DNA of 64,000 nt from an uncultured Clostridium sp. GTDB lineage: Bacteria > Bacillota > Clostridia > TANB77 > CAG-508. The position numbers and the translations under genes were made by a program. Under the pieces are notes generated by a model, which saw only the letters and a program-made list of their open reading frames with translations, was not told where the DNA came from and searched no databases. Positions 46,304-57,571 of the stretch are shown piece after piece. Location of the stretch: assembly GCA_900553685.1 (NCBI GenBank), contig USEI01000001.1, positions 186,001 through 250,000 on the forward strand, in the 5' to 3' direction. How positions within the stretch are numbered: position 1 is the first letter of the stretch; the number at the start of each line of letters is the position of its first letter.

Positions 46304-47530
46304 TTAAATTTCAACAACCTTATGAGTATAATCAAGATTTGCTAGTGGGTTTTCTTTAAAGCCTAAAGTATATACATTGCTTGCGAAAATATCTTTTGAA
46401 ATCATATTTCGTAAAGAAGGATTAATTGAATTTTCCATAAATTTTTTAACAGATACTATTATTGTTAATCTAGGATTTGCTGCTGCAATTGCAGAAATAA
46501 TTCTTTTTCCATGTTTATTAAATCCTAAAACTCTTATGTATGGTGTAACTCTTTTAGAAGAATTCATGTCTTTTTGAGTAATATTCAAAAGAGCATATAA
46601 TAAAATTCTTTGTATTCTGCTTTGTGTATATCTTTTTGATTTAATATTTGAAATTAATTCTTCTAAAGTATTAAAATTATTGGCAGCAATTTTTATTTTG
46701 TTTTCTAATCCTTCTGAAACATCAGGAAGAAGAGCAATTTCAGAAAGATTCATTTTTCTAAGAATATAAATGATTTCTTTTTCAAAAACTTTTAAATCAG
46801 GGATAACTTTTCCAGAACCAATACATTCATCTAAAAGTTCATAAGTTTCATAAGGAACTACATAATGAACATTTTTATTGTTTTGTATCATTGTTCTAAT
46901 TGCTGTTGCACTAGCAATTCCATTTTTTTCTTTTGTACTATTGTAATCACTATAATCACGTTTAATTGTAATAGGTTTTATATGACTTCTATGTTTTTTT
47001 ATGGATTTTAGGTATTCAACTCCAAGTATGTTATTAGGATTATTTAATATTTCAGAATATTTTTTTGATGTACCAAAATATTGTGTTAAGGCAATTTCTC
47101 TAGCTTTTGGATATGAAATTCCAGATTTTAATTGAGCTGAAATTAAATTTGAAAATTCTTTGGGTTCTTTATATAAAATATTAGCTACTTCATTTAAGGA
47201 ATTTATTTCTCCAATTTCACTACCAAAAGAAACATAATCTACAACACCTAAACTATTTAGAATTTTTATTGCACCATCAGCAAAATTTTCAGCACTTGAA
47301 ATAGCATAAACAGTTGGGAGTTCAATTACTAAATCTATTCCATTTTTTAAAGCCATTTCAGTTTTAACCCATTTATCCACTAATGATGTATTACCTCTTT
47401 GAACGAAATTACCACTCATTACTGCTACTGTAAAAGCAGATTTTGTGAGTTGTTTAGAAACTTCTAAGTGGTGCAAATGTCCATTGTGAAAAGGATTATA
47501 TTCAGAAACAATACCTAGAATTCCATCCAA
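46304..47530 (-). CDS. tmcAL: tRNA(Met) cytidine acetate ligase (TmcAL/YlbM)
   Basis: Forms N4-acetylcytidine at the wobble base of elongator tRNA-Met from acetate and ATP. The 408-aa protein begins GILGIVSEYNPFHNGHLHHL, the nucleotidyltransferase HxGH motif, followed by MSGNFVQRGNTSLVDKW and the ELPTVYAISSAENFADGAI segment specific to this family. The start codon is TTG (47530-47528), with GGCGGTGAT 5 bases upstream; there is no in-frame ATG nearby. Confidence 0.95.
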   Translation of the reverse strand: MDGILGIVSEYNPFHNGHLHHLEVSKQLTKSAFTVAVMSGNFVQRGNTSLVDKWVKTEMALKNGIDLVIELPTVYAISSAENFADGAIKILNSLGVVDYVSFGSEIGEINSLNEVANILYKEPKEFSNLISAQLKSGISYPKAREIALTQYFGTSKKYSEILNNPNNILGVEYLKSIKKHRSHIKPITIKRDYSDYNSTKEKNGIASATAIRTMIQNNKNVHYVVPYETYELLDECIGSGKVIPDLKVFEKEIIYILRKMNLSEIALLPDVSEGLENKIKIAANNFNTLEELISNIKSKRYTQSRIQRILLYALLNITQKDMNSSKRVTPYIRVLGFNKHGKRIISAIAAANPRLTIIVSVKKFMENSINPSLRNMISKDIFASNVYTLGFKENPLANLDYTHKVVEI

Positions 47531-47637
47531 AATTAATCACCGCCTATATTGTATTATTTATAATTTACTGATATAATATCATAGATTAAAAAAAAAGACA
47601 AATATAATATAAAAGTATTTAGACGAAAGGAAAATTA

Positions 47638-48072
47638 ATGAAAAAAGTTACGGTTTATACAGATGGAGCTTGTTCTGGAAATCCAGGTCCTGGAGGTTGG
47701 GGAGCAATTTTAATGTATAATGAAAATAAAAAAGAAATTTCTGGAGCAGAAAAAGAAACAACAAATAATATAATGGAAATAACAGCAGTATTAGAAGCTC
47801 TTAAATTATTAAAAGAAGAATGTGAAGTTAAGATTTATAGTGATAGTGCTTATGTAGTAAATGCTTTTAATCAAGGATGGATTTATAATTGGAGAAAAAA
47901 TAATTGGAAAACAGCAAATAAAGAACCAGTTAAAAATAAAGAATTATGGGAAAAATTATATGAATTAACACAAAAACATAAAGTTGAGTTTATTAAAGTA
48001 AAAGGTCATAGTGATAATGAATATAATAATAGATGTGATTATTTAGCAACAAGTGCAATAAAAACTTTATAA
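47638..48072 (+). CDS. rnhA: Ribonuclease HI
   Basis: Cleaves RNA in RNA-DNA hybrids. A 144-aa RNase HI with the catalytic residues D9 ([15 protein letters not shown]), E47 ([10 protein letters not shown]), D69 (YSDSAYVV) and D134 (NNRCDYLA), plus the basic protrusion [12 protein letters not shown] that marks true RNase HI. AAAGGAAAA precedes ATG 47638. Confidence 0.96.
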   Translation: MKKVTVYTDGACSGNPGPGGWGAILMYNENKKEISGAEKETTNNIMEITAVLEALKLLKEECEVKIYSDSAYVVNAFNQGWIYNWRKNNWKTANKEPVKNKELWEKLYELTQKHKVEFIKVKGHSDNEYNNRCDYLATSAIKTL

Positions 48073-48119
48073 TTGGAAAATATAGAAAAAGAAGTATTAT
48101 CCAAGTTAAAGGAGGAACA

Positions 48120-48704
48120 ATGAAAATTATTGGAATAACAGGAACTTCTGGTTCAGGAAAAACTACTTTAAGTCAACTTCTAAATAAAAGGGAAGATGTG
48201 AAATTAATTGATGCAGATAAAGTTGTAAGAGAAATGAGTATTCCAGGAACAGAATATTTAGAGGCAATAAAAAATACTTTTGGAGAAGAAGTATTTTTAA
48301 AGGATGGAAATTTAAATAGAAAGGCTTTAGCAAGTAAAATTTATAATGATGGACAAGCTTTAAAAGATTTGAATAAATTAACTTTTAAATATGTTGTAAC
48401 AGAAATTTTAGAGAGAATTAAAAATACTAATGAAAATGACACAAAATATATTGTTATTGACGCACCACTTCTTTTTGAAGCTGGACTTGAAAAACATTGT
48501 AATATTGTTATTGCATTAATTGCAGATTATGATTTGAAAATTAAAAGAATATGCAGAAGAGATAATATTGATAAAAAAACAGCAGAAAGTAGACTAAACA
48601 TTCAGCATGAAAATTCTTTTTATACAGAAAAAGCAGATTATGTAATAACTAATAATGAGAATTGTGATTTAGAAAAGGAAATCAAGAAAATTTTAGAGTT
48701 ATAG
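48120..48704 (+). CDS. coaE: Dephospho-CoA kinase
   Basis: Last step of coenzyme A synthesis. The 194-aa protein has the P-loop GTSGSGKT (8-15), DADKVVREM (substrate-binding Asp, about 32-40), DAPLLFEAGLE and the C-terminal RCRRDN-like lid. GGAGGA precedes ATG 48120. It lies in a line of housekeeping genes, 47 bases after rnhA. Confidence 0.95.
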   Translation: MKIIGITGTSGSGKTTLSQLLNKREDVKLIDADKVVREMSIPGTEYLEAIKNTFGEEVFLKDGNLNRKALASKIYNDGQALKDLNKLTFKYVVTEILERIKNTNENDTKYIVIDAPLLFEAGLEKHCNIVIALIADYDLKIKRICRRDNIDKKTAESRLNIQHENSFYTEKADYVITNNENCDLEKEIKKILEL

Positions 48705-48724
48705 AAAGGAAATAAAAAAGCAAA

Positions 48725-49750
48725 ATGAAAGTTTCAGATTTTAATTATGAATTACCAAAAGAATTAATAGCTCAACATCCTTATGATAAAAGGGATGAAG
48801 CAAGATTAATGGTATTAGATAAGAGAAATCAAAGTATAGAACATAAGGTTTTTAAAGATATAATAGATTACTTAAATCCAGGTGATTGTTTAGTAATAAA
48901 TAATACAAAAGTTATACCAGCAAGACTATATGGAAAAAAAGATACTGGAGCAAATGTTGAGTTTCTATTATTAAAAAGAATAGAAAACGACATTTGGGAA
49001 GCAATGGTAAGACCTGGACAAAAACTAAAATCTGGTAGTAAAGTTGTTTTTGGTGATGGACTTTTAAAAGCAACGGTACTGGAAGTTTTGGAAAATGGAA
49101 ATAGAAAAGTTGAATTTGAATATGAAGGAATCTTTAATGAAATTTTAGATCAAATTGGACTTATGCCACTTCCACCGTATATTACAGAAGCTACAAGGGA
49201 AGATAATGAAAAATATCAAACAGTTTATGCAAAATATGATGGTTCAGCGGCAGCACCAACCGCAGGACTTCATTTTACTGAAGCTCTTTTAGAAAAAATA
49301 AAAGAAAAAGGTATTGAAATAGCTAATGTTACTTTACATGTTGGAATAGGTACGTTTAGACCTGTAAAAGTAGAAAATGTGGAAGAACATGAGATGCATT
49401 CTGAACATTATTACATAAAAAAAGAAGATGCTGAGAAAATAAATTTTGCTAAAAGAACTGGACATAAAGTAATTTCTGTTGGAACTACTTCTTGTAGAGT
49501 TTTAGAATCTGTTGCAGATGAAAATGGTATGGTAAAAGAAACTGAAGGAGACACAAGCATTTTTATTTATCCAGGATATAAATTTAAATGCATAGATAGT
49601 TTAATAACTAATTTTCATCTTCCAGAGTCAACTTTAATAATGCTTGTATCTAGTTTAGCTGGAAAAGATTTTATTATGAAAGCTTATGAGGAAGCAGTAA
49701 AACAAAGGTATAAATTTTTCTCTTTTGGAGATGCAATGCTTATTTTATAA
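48725..49750 (+). CDS. queA: S-adenosylmethionine:tRNA ribosyltransferase-isomerase QueA
   Basis: Adds the cyclopentenediol ring precursor to preQ1-tRNA in queuosine synthesis. The 341-aa protein shows the N-terminal [67 protein letters not shown] and the C-terminal [20 protein letters not shown] motifs. AGAAAGGAAA precedes ATG 48725. Forms a queuosine unit with tgt downstream. Confidence 0.97.
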   Translation: MKVSDFNYELPKELIAQHPYDKRDEARLMVLDKRNQSIEHKVFKDIIDYLNPGDCLVINNTKVIPARLYGKKDTGANVEFLLLKRIENDIWEAMVRPGQKLKSGSKVVFGDGLLKATVLEVLENGNRKVEFEYEGIFNEILDQIGLMPLPPYITEATREDNEKYQTVYAKYDGSAAAPTAGLHFTEALLEKIKEKGIEIANVTLHVGIGTFRPVKVENVEEHEMHSEHYYIKKEDAEKINFAKRTGHKVISVGTTSCRVLESVADENGMVKETEGDTSIFIYPGYKFKCIDSLITNFHLPESTLIMLVSSLAGKDFIMKAYEEAVKQRYKFFSFGDAMLIL

Positions 49751-49762
49751 TAGGAGTAAAAA

Positions 49763-51662
<1,900 letters not shown>

Positions 51663-51677
51663 TAGGGGGATAAAATT

Positions 51678-53321
51678 ATGAATTTAGAACAAAGTGATTC
51701 ATTTAAAGATGAAATTGAAAAAAATACTAAACGTAGAAAGGGTGTTATGCTTTCAATAGTATTATGTGCTTGTTTGATAGCTTTCCTTTTTATAATAATA
51801 ATGATTTTAAAATATCAAGATTCTATAACAGAAAAATTATTTTTAGATGATAAACAAATTGCTATACCTTCAGATTTATATAAAGATATAGAAGGAACTA
51901 CATACATAAATTTAAAAGAAATAGCTTCAATACTGGGATATTCATATACAAAAGGTGAGTATAATAAATTTAATGAAAATGAAGATAGTGCTTATTTAGA
52001 AAATGATTTCGAAACAGTTGCAGTATCAGCTGAAAAAACCAAATATGAAAAATATTTAAAAACTATAGGTGAAGAACTTACAATAGCTGATATACCAGTT
52101 TTAATGAAGTCAGATCTAGATTATTATGAGGTTTTTGAAATAGAAAAACCAATAAAGTTCGTTGACAATAATTTATATGTCCCTTTAGATTCTTTGGGTG
52201 ATATGTTTAATGTTCAAATTAGTTGGACTCAATATAGAAAGAAAATATATAGTTTAGAGTATATTGTTAATAAGACTAAAAGTGTAATTGCCAAATTAGA
52301 ATATAATCAAATAAGTGGATATTATGAAAATTTAAGAGCTTTACTATATGGTTATGCAATAGTTGGAAATGGAACAACAGGTGAAGATGGAAAAGAAGAA
52401 ACACCTAGCACAGCTTTTGGGGTAATTAATTTACAAGATGGAAAAGAAACAATAAGTGTAAAATATAGTGATATAAAATTTATACAAAATTCAAAAGAAT
52501 TTTATGTTACTACTTTAACAGGATCAGAAAATAATAAAGATGGTATAAAAAGAATGGGGATACTATCAGCTGATGGTGGAACTATATTACAACCAAAATA
52601 TGAAGAAATTTCTATTTTAGATGCTGAAAATCAATTATATTTAGTAAAATTGGATGAAAAATATGGAGTTATAAATAGAAAAGGTGAAGAAGTTGTATAT
52701 GTTGAATATGATGAAATTGGATATGATACAACAGATTTTAAAAATGAAGATATAGAAAATCCAGCATTATTATTTGGAAAAGTTATTCCGGTAAAAGGAA
52801 TTAGTGACGATGGATTATTAAAATATGGATTATATAATTTAGATGGAGAATTATCTTTGCCGGTAAGTTATGATTCATTAGGATATAAAGTTGTTGAAGA
52901 TAAAAAAGCATCAACTAGAGAAAATAATGTCTTATTAATTCCTTCATCAGTTGGAATAAATGGTATAGTTGTTTGTCTAGATGGTTTATATGGTATTTTT
53001 GATGTAAATAAAGAAGAACTTATATTACCTTGTGCATATACAAAAATTTATTCTATAACAAAATCAGGAGTAACAACATATTATGCTGAATTTAATGGTC
53101 AACAACTAGATTTAGCAGAATATTTAAAAGAGAATAATTTAGTAAGTGTTGAAGAAGATGAAAATGAAGATACAGAAAATACTAATGAAAATACAAATAC
53201 TGTAACAGATGCAAACACAACATCTCCAGCAGAAAATCAAGATGTAATTGTAGAAAATGAAAATGAAACAGAAAATACAGAAGATGAAGGCGCACAAGAA
53301 AACCCAGATAGTCAAGAATAA
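51678..53321 (+). CDS. Membrane-anchored WG-repeat protein with acidic tail
   Basis: A 547-aa protein probably exported and membrane-tethered: cytoplasmic N-terminus (about 1-22), one membrane helix (about 23-45), a copper-amine-oxidase-N-like/protease-inhibitor-like domain (about 48-185, with IAIPSDLYKDIEGTTYINLKEIA), then WG-type repeats (YGVINRKGEEVVYVEYDEI, YGLYNLDGELSLPVSYDSL, YGIFDVNKEELILPCAYTKI) to about 480. The last 60 residues are an Asn/Glu/Thr-rich low-complexity tail with repeated NENT. The function is unknown; surface or envelope binding is likely. GGGGGATAAAATT precedes ATG 51678. Confidence 0.82.
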   Translation: MNLEQSDSFKDEIEKNTKRRKGVMLSIVLCACLIAFLFIIIMILKYQDSITEKLFLDDKQIAIPSDLYKDIEGTTYINLKEIASILGYSYTKGEYNKFNENEDSAYLENDFETVAVSAEKTKYEKYLKTIGEELTIADIPVLMKSDLDYYEVFEIEKPIKFVDNNLYVPLDSLGDMFNVQISWTQYRKKIYSLEYIVNKTKSVIAKLEYNQISGYYENLRALLYGYAIVGNGTTGEDGKEETPSTAFGVINLQDGKETISVKYSDIKFIQNSKEFYVTTLTGSENNKDGIKRMGILSADGGTILQPKYEEISILDAENQLYLVKLDEKYGVINRKGEEVVYVEYDEIGYDTTDFKNEDIENPALLFGKVIPVKGISDDGLLKYGLYNLDGELSLPVSYDSLGYKVVEDKKASTRENNVLLIPSSVGINGIVVCLDGLYGIFDVNKEELILPCAYTKIYSITKSGVTTYYAEFNGQQLDLAEYLKENNLVSVEEDENEDTENTNENTNTVTDANTTSPAENQDVIVENENETENTEDEGAQENPDSQE

Positions 53322-53352
53322 TAAAATTTAAAAACTTTATAATAAAAAGAAT

Positions 53353-53393
53353 AAAAAAGATTTCTATAAATATAATTTTATAGAAATCTTTTT
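53353..53393 (+). terminator. Terminator after the WG-repeat gene
   Basis: AAAAAGATTTCTATAAA pairs perfectly with TTTATAGAAATCTTTTT. Confidence 0.85.
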
Positions 53394-53415
53394 GTTTCAT
53401 TTTTAGGAGGTTTTT

Positions 53416-53766
53416 ATGAAAGGTTTTATAAAAGAAGTTATATTTTCAATTTTATGTTCACTATTACTTATTTTACTATTATCTATATTATTAAGCACAA
53501 CTAAATTAAATGAAAATTTAATTAACCCAATAACAATGGGAATAGTTGCAGGTTCACTTTTTTTAGGTGGATTTAGAATTTCAAAGAGTAAAAAAGAAAA
53601 AGGCATAATTTTTGGGTCATTACTTGGAGCAGTTTATATGCTAATTCTTTATATTATTTCAAGTTTTATAAATTTTGATTTTAGTTTAAATATAAATTCA
53701 TTAGTAATGATAATTTTGGGTATATTAGGAGGAGCGATAGGAGGTATAATCGGTGTTAATTTTTAA
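53416..53766 (+). CDS. TIGR04086 family membrane protein
   Basis: A 116-aa protein with four predicted helices and glycine-rich turns (GIVAGSLFLGGFRISKSKKEKGIIFGSLLGAVYMLILY and GILGGAIGGIIGV). This pattern matches the small TIGR04086/YrzE-like family, which often lies near secDF in Clostridia. Function unknown. AGGAGG precedes ATG 53416. Confidence 0.82.
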   Translation: MKGFIKEVIFSILCSLLLILLLSILLSTTKLNENLINPITMGIVAGSLFLGGFRISKSKKEKGIIFGSLLGAVYMLILYIISSFINFDFSLNINSLVMIILGILGGAIGGIIGVNF

Positions 53767-53913
53767 AGTATTAAGTAAATATTATTAAATATATGAATTT
53801 TCAAAATATTAAAAAAATATGTTGATATTTTTTATGTTTTAATATACAATTTACAAAGGTATATTAAACTAAAAAAATAGATTTACATAATACTATTTTA
53901 CAAAGGAGGAAAT

Positions 53914-54573
53914 ATGATAACTTATGAAGATGTTGTAAATAATCCTGAAGTTAAAGAACTTATAAAAAATGCACAGAAACAACTGGATATATTAGGATAT
54001 ACAGAACATTCTGCAAGACATGTAACTTTAGTTGCAGAAAGAGCAGAAGCTATTTTAAAAACTTTAGGTTATGATGAACATAGAATTGAACTTGCAAAAA
54101 TTGCAGGTTATATGCATGATATTGGAAATTCAGTTAATAGAGTTGATCATGCGCATTCAGGAGCAATACTTGCTTACAATATTTTGAAAGATATGAATAT
54201 GGATGTAGAAGATAGAACTGAAATTATGATGGCAATAGGAAACCATGATGAATCTACTGGAACACCAGTTAGTGATATTTCAGCGGCTTTAATTTTAGCT
54301 GATAAATCAGATGCACATAGAAGCAGAGTATCAAAAAAAGATAGAAGTTTATTTGATAAACATGACGAAGTAAATTATGCTGTTACAAATTCTGAACTTA
54401 AAATTGATACAGAAGAAAAAAAGGCTATATTAAACTTAAAAATTGATACAAAAATTTGTCCAGTTATAGATTACTTTGAAATATTTATGGATAGAACTCA
54501 AATGAGCAAAAGAGCAGCAAAATATTTAGGATTATGGTTTGAATTAATTATAAATGATACAAACTTATTATAG
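53914..54573 (+). CDS. HD domain phosphohydrolase
   Basis: A 219-aa metal-dependent phosphohydrolase. The HD residues are H34/H35 region (HSARHVTLVAERAE), HDIGN (about 69-73), DHAHSGAILAYNIL and the second-site NHDESTGTPVSDISAALILADKSDAHRSRV. The family often acts on nucleotides; the substrate is unknown here. AAAGGAGGAAAT precedes ATG 53914; secD follows 12 bases after the stop. Confidence 0.88.
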   Translation: MITYEDVVNNPEVKELIKNAQKQLDILGYTEHSARHVTLVAERAEAILKTLGYDEHRIELAKIAGYMHDIGNSVNRVDHAHSGAILAYNILKDMNMDVEDRTEIMMAIGNHDESTGTPVSDISAALILADKSDAHRSRVSKKDRSLFDKHDEVNYAVTNSELKIDTEEKKAILNLKIDTKICPVIDYFEIFMDRTQMSKRAAKYLGLWFELIINDTNLL

Positions 54574-54585
54574 GAGGTAATTATT

Positions 54586-56079
54586 TTGGAAAAGGGTTTA
54601 AAAACAATTAGAACAATAGCTATATTATTAATTGTAATTTTAATATCAGTAATAGCTTTTGGAGGTTTATATCTTAAATCAAATGGAATATGGACTAATG
54701 TGTTGCCTGAATTTAATTATGGTATGGAATTGTCTGGAATGAGAGAATTAAGATTTGTTTTAGACAATACAGAAGAAGAAAAACAAGTTTATGTAGATGA
54801 AGAAGGAAATATATTAGGTGAAGTAAAAGAAGAGGCAGAAACAATTTCTTTAGATACAAATGAAAATACTACTGAAGAAAGTAATGAAAATACAGCAAAT
54901 GAAACAGAAAACCAAAATACTGTTTCAGAAAACACAATATCAGAATCTACAGAAGTTGCTACAGAAAAAGAAATTGATACAGAACCACAATATGCAAAAG
55001 AGACAAGAGTAATTAAAGCTAATAATGATGAAGACATAAACATTGAAAATTTTGAAAAAACAAAAAGAATTATTCAAGATAGATTAGAATCAATAGTAGG
55101 ATATGAATATAATATTAGAATGAATACAATCACAGGAGAATTAGTTGTAGAACTTCCTGATGATGATAATATTGAACTTGAAGAATCATTAATTACTACT
55201 ATTGGAAAATTTGAAATTATAGATTCACAAACTGGAATTATTTTAATGAATAATTCGGATTTAAAATCAGCAGATGTATTAACATCAACTGCTAATTCTG
55301 GATATCAAGCATACTTGCACTTAAGATTTAATGATTCTGGTACAGAAAAATTAAAAGAAATAAGTAAAGAATATGTTACTACAACAGATGCTGCTGGAAC
55401 AGAAACAACAAAAAATGTAACAGCAAGACTTGATGGACAAGACATAATAACAACATATTTTGGAGAAGAAATTACAAATGGCGAAATGCAAATACCAATG
55501 GGGGATTTAGTTACAGATTATAGTCAATATCTTGATAATGAAAGCAGAATAGCGAGAGTAGCAGATATAATTAGCTCAGAAACTATGCCACTTGCATACC
55601 AATTAAGTTCTGATAATTATATAAAATCTTCTATTACAGATAATATAAAATTAATAGCCGAAATAGCTTTTGCAGTAATAATTTTAATTGTTACAATTTA
55701 TATGACAATTAAATTTAAGCTTAAAAAAGGTTTCAAAAAGGCGATATTCGATATTGGTTATATAGCAATATTATTATTGGTGTTAAGATATACAAATGTA
55801 AATATAACTTTAAATTCACTAATTGCATTTATTGCAGTAATCGCTATAAATTATGTATTTAGCATAAAATTATTAAGTGCTGGAAATGATAGTAAAGCTG
55901 TTTTTGCAAATACAATAAAAGAATTATATCTTATGATTATACCAGTATGTATAATTGCTATAATATTTACTTTTATGTCTAGTTTAGTAATAAGTAGTGT
56001 TGGAATGGTTTTATTCTGGGGCTTATTTATACAGGCAGTATATAATGCTTTATTAATACTTGTTTTGGATGTAGTTTAA
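54586..56079 (+). CDS. secD: SecD-like protein, divergent
   Basis: SecD assists preprotein translocation with SecF. This 497-aa protein keeps the N-terminal helix (about 10-30), the start of the P1 region (FNYGMELSGMRELRFVL), the IIQDRLESIVGYEYNIRM head subdomain and GKFEIIDSQTG, then several C-terminal helices. It lacks the usual SecD TM4 signature and has an Asn/Glu/Thr-rich insert (about 90-130) in P1. The start is TTG 54586 with AGGAGG 7 bases upstream. Identification is by context and overall layout as well as motifs. Confidence 0.78.
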   Translation: MEKGLKTIRTIAILLIVILISVIAFGGLYLKSNGIWTNVLPEFNYGMELSGMRELRFVLDNTEEEKQVYVDEEGNILGEVKEEAETISLDTNENTTEESNENTANETENQNTVSENTISESTEVATEKEIDTEPQYAKETRVIKANNDEDINIENFEKTKRIIQDRLESIVGYEYNIRMNTITGELVVELPDDDNIELEESLITTIGKFEIIDSQTGIILMNNSDLKSADVLTSTANSGYQAYLHLRFNDSGTEKLKEISKEYVTTTDAAGTETTKNVTARLDGQDIITTYFGEEITNGEMQIPMGDLVTDYSQYLDNESRIARVADIISSETMPLAYQLSSDNYIKSSITDNIKLIAEIAFAVIILIVTIYMTIKFKLKKGFKKAIFDIGYIAILLLVLRYTNVNITLNSLIAFIAVIAINYVFSIKLLSAGNDSKAVFANTIKELYLMIIPVCIIAIIFTFMSSLVISSVGMVLFWGLFIQAVYNALLILVLDVV

Positions 56080-56127
56080 TTTTTCAAATTATAAACAACC
56101 TAGAAATATTATAAAGGAGAAGATATA

Positions 56128-56772
56128 ATGAAATTAAGTGGAATAAAAAAAATATTGTTATTAGGACTAATTTTACTTATTATTGCTGGAATAGTAGTTG
56201 TTGCCTTAAAAGGGTTCAATGTTTCTTTAACATGTAAACAACATGAGTCATTAAGTTTATATATAGGAAAACAGATAAATATAAAAGACATAAAGAATAT
56301 ATGTAATGAAGTATTTGGAAGTAAGAAATTTGTTTTAAAAGATGTTGAGTTATTTAATGATTCATTTAATATAAGTGTTGAAACAATAACAAATGAGGAA
56401 AAAGAAGAATTAATAAGTAAAATAAATGAAAAATATGGAACTAACTTTATAGCTGAAAATGTGGAAGTAAACAATAATGCAAATATAAGACTTAGAGATT
56501 TAGTAAAACCATATTTTAAGCCAGTTATTGTTAGTGCGGTTTTAATTGCGGTTTATTTAGTAATAAGATTTAGAAAATTTAATACTTTTAAATTATTAGG
56601 AACCATATTGTTAGAAATTATTTTGACAGAACTTGCTCTTGCTAGTTTTATTGCAATAGTTAGAATTCCATTATCACCAATTCTAATTAATATAATGGCA
56701 AGTATTGCTGTAGTAGAACTACTTGTATATATAAATAAAAAAGAAAAAAGCAGAAAAGAAATAACTGAATAA
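56128..56772 (+). CDS. secF: SecF-like protein, reduced
   Basis: A 214-aa protein with one N-terminal helix (about 8-28), a periplasmic-type domain (about 30-120) and about four C-terminal helices (about 130-205). SecF is normally about 300 aa with six helices, so this version is clearly shortened. Position just after secD and the GFNVSL N-terminal motif support the call. GGAG precedes ATG 56128. Highly divergent, so other small envelope proteins cannot be ruled out. Confidence 0.6.
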   Translation: MKLSGIKKILLLGLILLIIAGIVVVALKGFNVSLTCKQHESLSLYIGKQINIKDIKNICNEVFGSKKFVLKDVELFNDSFNISVETITNEEKEELISKINEKYGTNFIAENVEVNNNANIRLRDLVKPYFKPVIVSAVLIAVYLVIRFRKFNTFKLLGTILLEIILTELALASFIAIVRIPLSPILINIMASIAVVELLVYINKKEKSRKEITE

Positions 56773-56852
56773 AATGTAAATTATAAAAAATATTATAATT
56801 ATATAATTATTAGTTGAAAATTAAATAATTAAATAAAAATCTATAAAAATAC

Positions 56853-56881
56853 TTGATTTTTAAGAAAATTTATAGTAAAAT
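56853..56881 (+). promoter_or_regulatory. rpsO promoter
   Basis: TTGATT (56853-56858), 17-base spacer ending TATAG, TAAAAT (56876-56881). The -35, spacer length and TATAGTAAAATA are shared with the pnp promoter. Confidence 0.75.
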
Positions 56882-56897
56882 ACCAAATGTAGCAATA

Positions 56898-56946
56898 CCA
56901 TAAACTTAGTTCTGAGAAAAAAACCTACTTTATACTCGGTTTATGG
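56898..56946 (+). promoter_or_regulatory. rpsO: rpsO leader stem, likely S15 autoregulatory element
   Basis: CCATAAAC (56898-56905) pairs with GTTTATGG (56939-56946), enclosing a CTGAG/CTCGG pair. Position in the 5' leader of rpsO suggests an S15-binding site for feedback control; the sequence class itself was not verified. Confidence 0.55.
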
Positions 56947-56976
56947 CAAATATAAAAAAATAGGAGGATGAATAAA

Positions 56977-57240
56977 ATGACTAAAGAAAGAAAGCAAGAA
57001 ATAATCAATACTTATAAAAGAGAAGAAAATGATACTGGTTCACCAGAAGTTCAAATAGCTCTTTTAACAGAAAGAATATCTGAACTAACAGAACATTTAA
57101 AAGTTCATCAAAAAGATAATCACTCAAGAAGAGGATTATTAAAAATGATAGGAAAAAGAAGAAATCTATTAAATTACTTAGCTAAAAAAGATATTAATAG
57201 ATACAGAGAAATTGTAAAAAAATTAAACTTAAGAAAATAA
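56977..57240 (+). CDS. rpsO: 30S ribosomal protein S15
   Basis: An 87-aa S15 with the classic [35 protein letters not shown] N-terminus, the [29 protein letters not shown] 16S-rRNA-binding core, and a short C-terminus. ATG 56977 is chosen because AGGAGG (56962-56967) is 9 bases upstream, whereas ATG 56968 touches the SD. The standard rpsO-pnp order follows. Confidence 0.97.
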   Translation: MTKERKQEIINTYKREENDTGSPEVQIALLTERISELTEHLKVHQKDNHSRRGLLKMIGKRRNLLNYLAKKDINRYREIVKKLNLRK

Positions 57241-57249
57241 AAAGTATAT

Positions 57250-57288
57250 GCTCATAATACAAAATAGTATTATGAGCTGTTTTATTTT
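57250..57288 (+). terminator. Terminator after rpsO
   Basis: GCTCATAATAC pairs perfectly with GTATTATGAGC, followed by TGTTTTATTTT. Confidence 0.85.
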
Positions 57289-57398
57289 ATATACTAGTAA
57301 AATTTTCAAATTTTATAATGCTATATTGCAAATTAAAAAAATTAAGTTACTTTTACAAAATATTATTATACCATACTTGACTTGTACAAAATAAAATA

Positions 57399-57427
57399 TT
57401 GATTTTTTTCAAATGATATAGTAAAAT
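57399..57427 (+). promoter_or_regulatory. pnp promoter
   Basis: TTGATT (57399-57404), 17-base spacer ending TATAG, TAAAAT (57422-57427). It begins a leader of about 135 bases. Confidence 0.75.
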
Positions 57428-57436
57428 ATATACGGC

Positions 57437-57540
57437 TATTTATTTGAAGAGTAGCTTGTATAATGTATTATATAAATAATATATTATAGAGGTTACATTT
57501 CAAATAAATAAAAATTAGTATTTTATTTTTAAAATACTAA
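57437..57540 (+). promoter_or_regulatory. pnp: pnp leader with long-range stem and hairpin
   Basis: TATTTATTTGAA (57437-57448) pairs perfectly with TTCAAATAAATA (57499-57510), enclosing an AT-rich inner stem near 57460-57488. A second perfect hairpin TTAGTATTTTA-TTTT-TAAAATACTAA (57515-57540) follows just before the SD and lacks a T tract. Such double-stranded leaders suit RNase III-type cleavage and PNPase autocontrol, as known for E. coli pnp. Confidence 0.55.
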
Positions 57541-57571
57541 GCTGTCAAAGTTTAAAAGGAGGAAATGTAAA

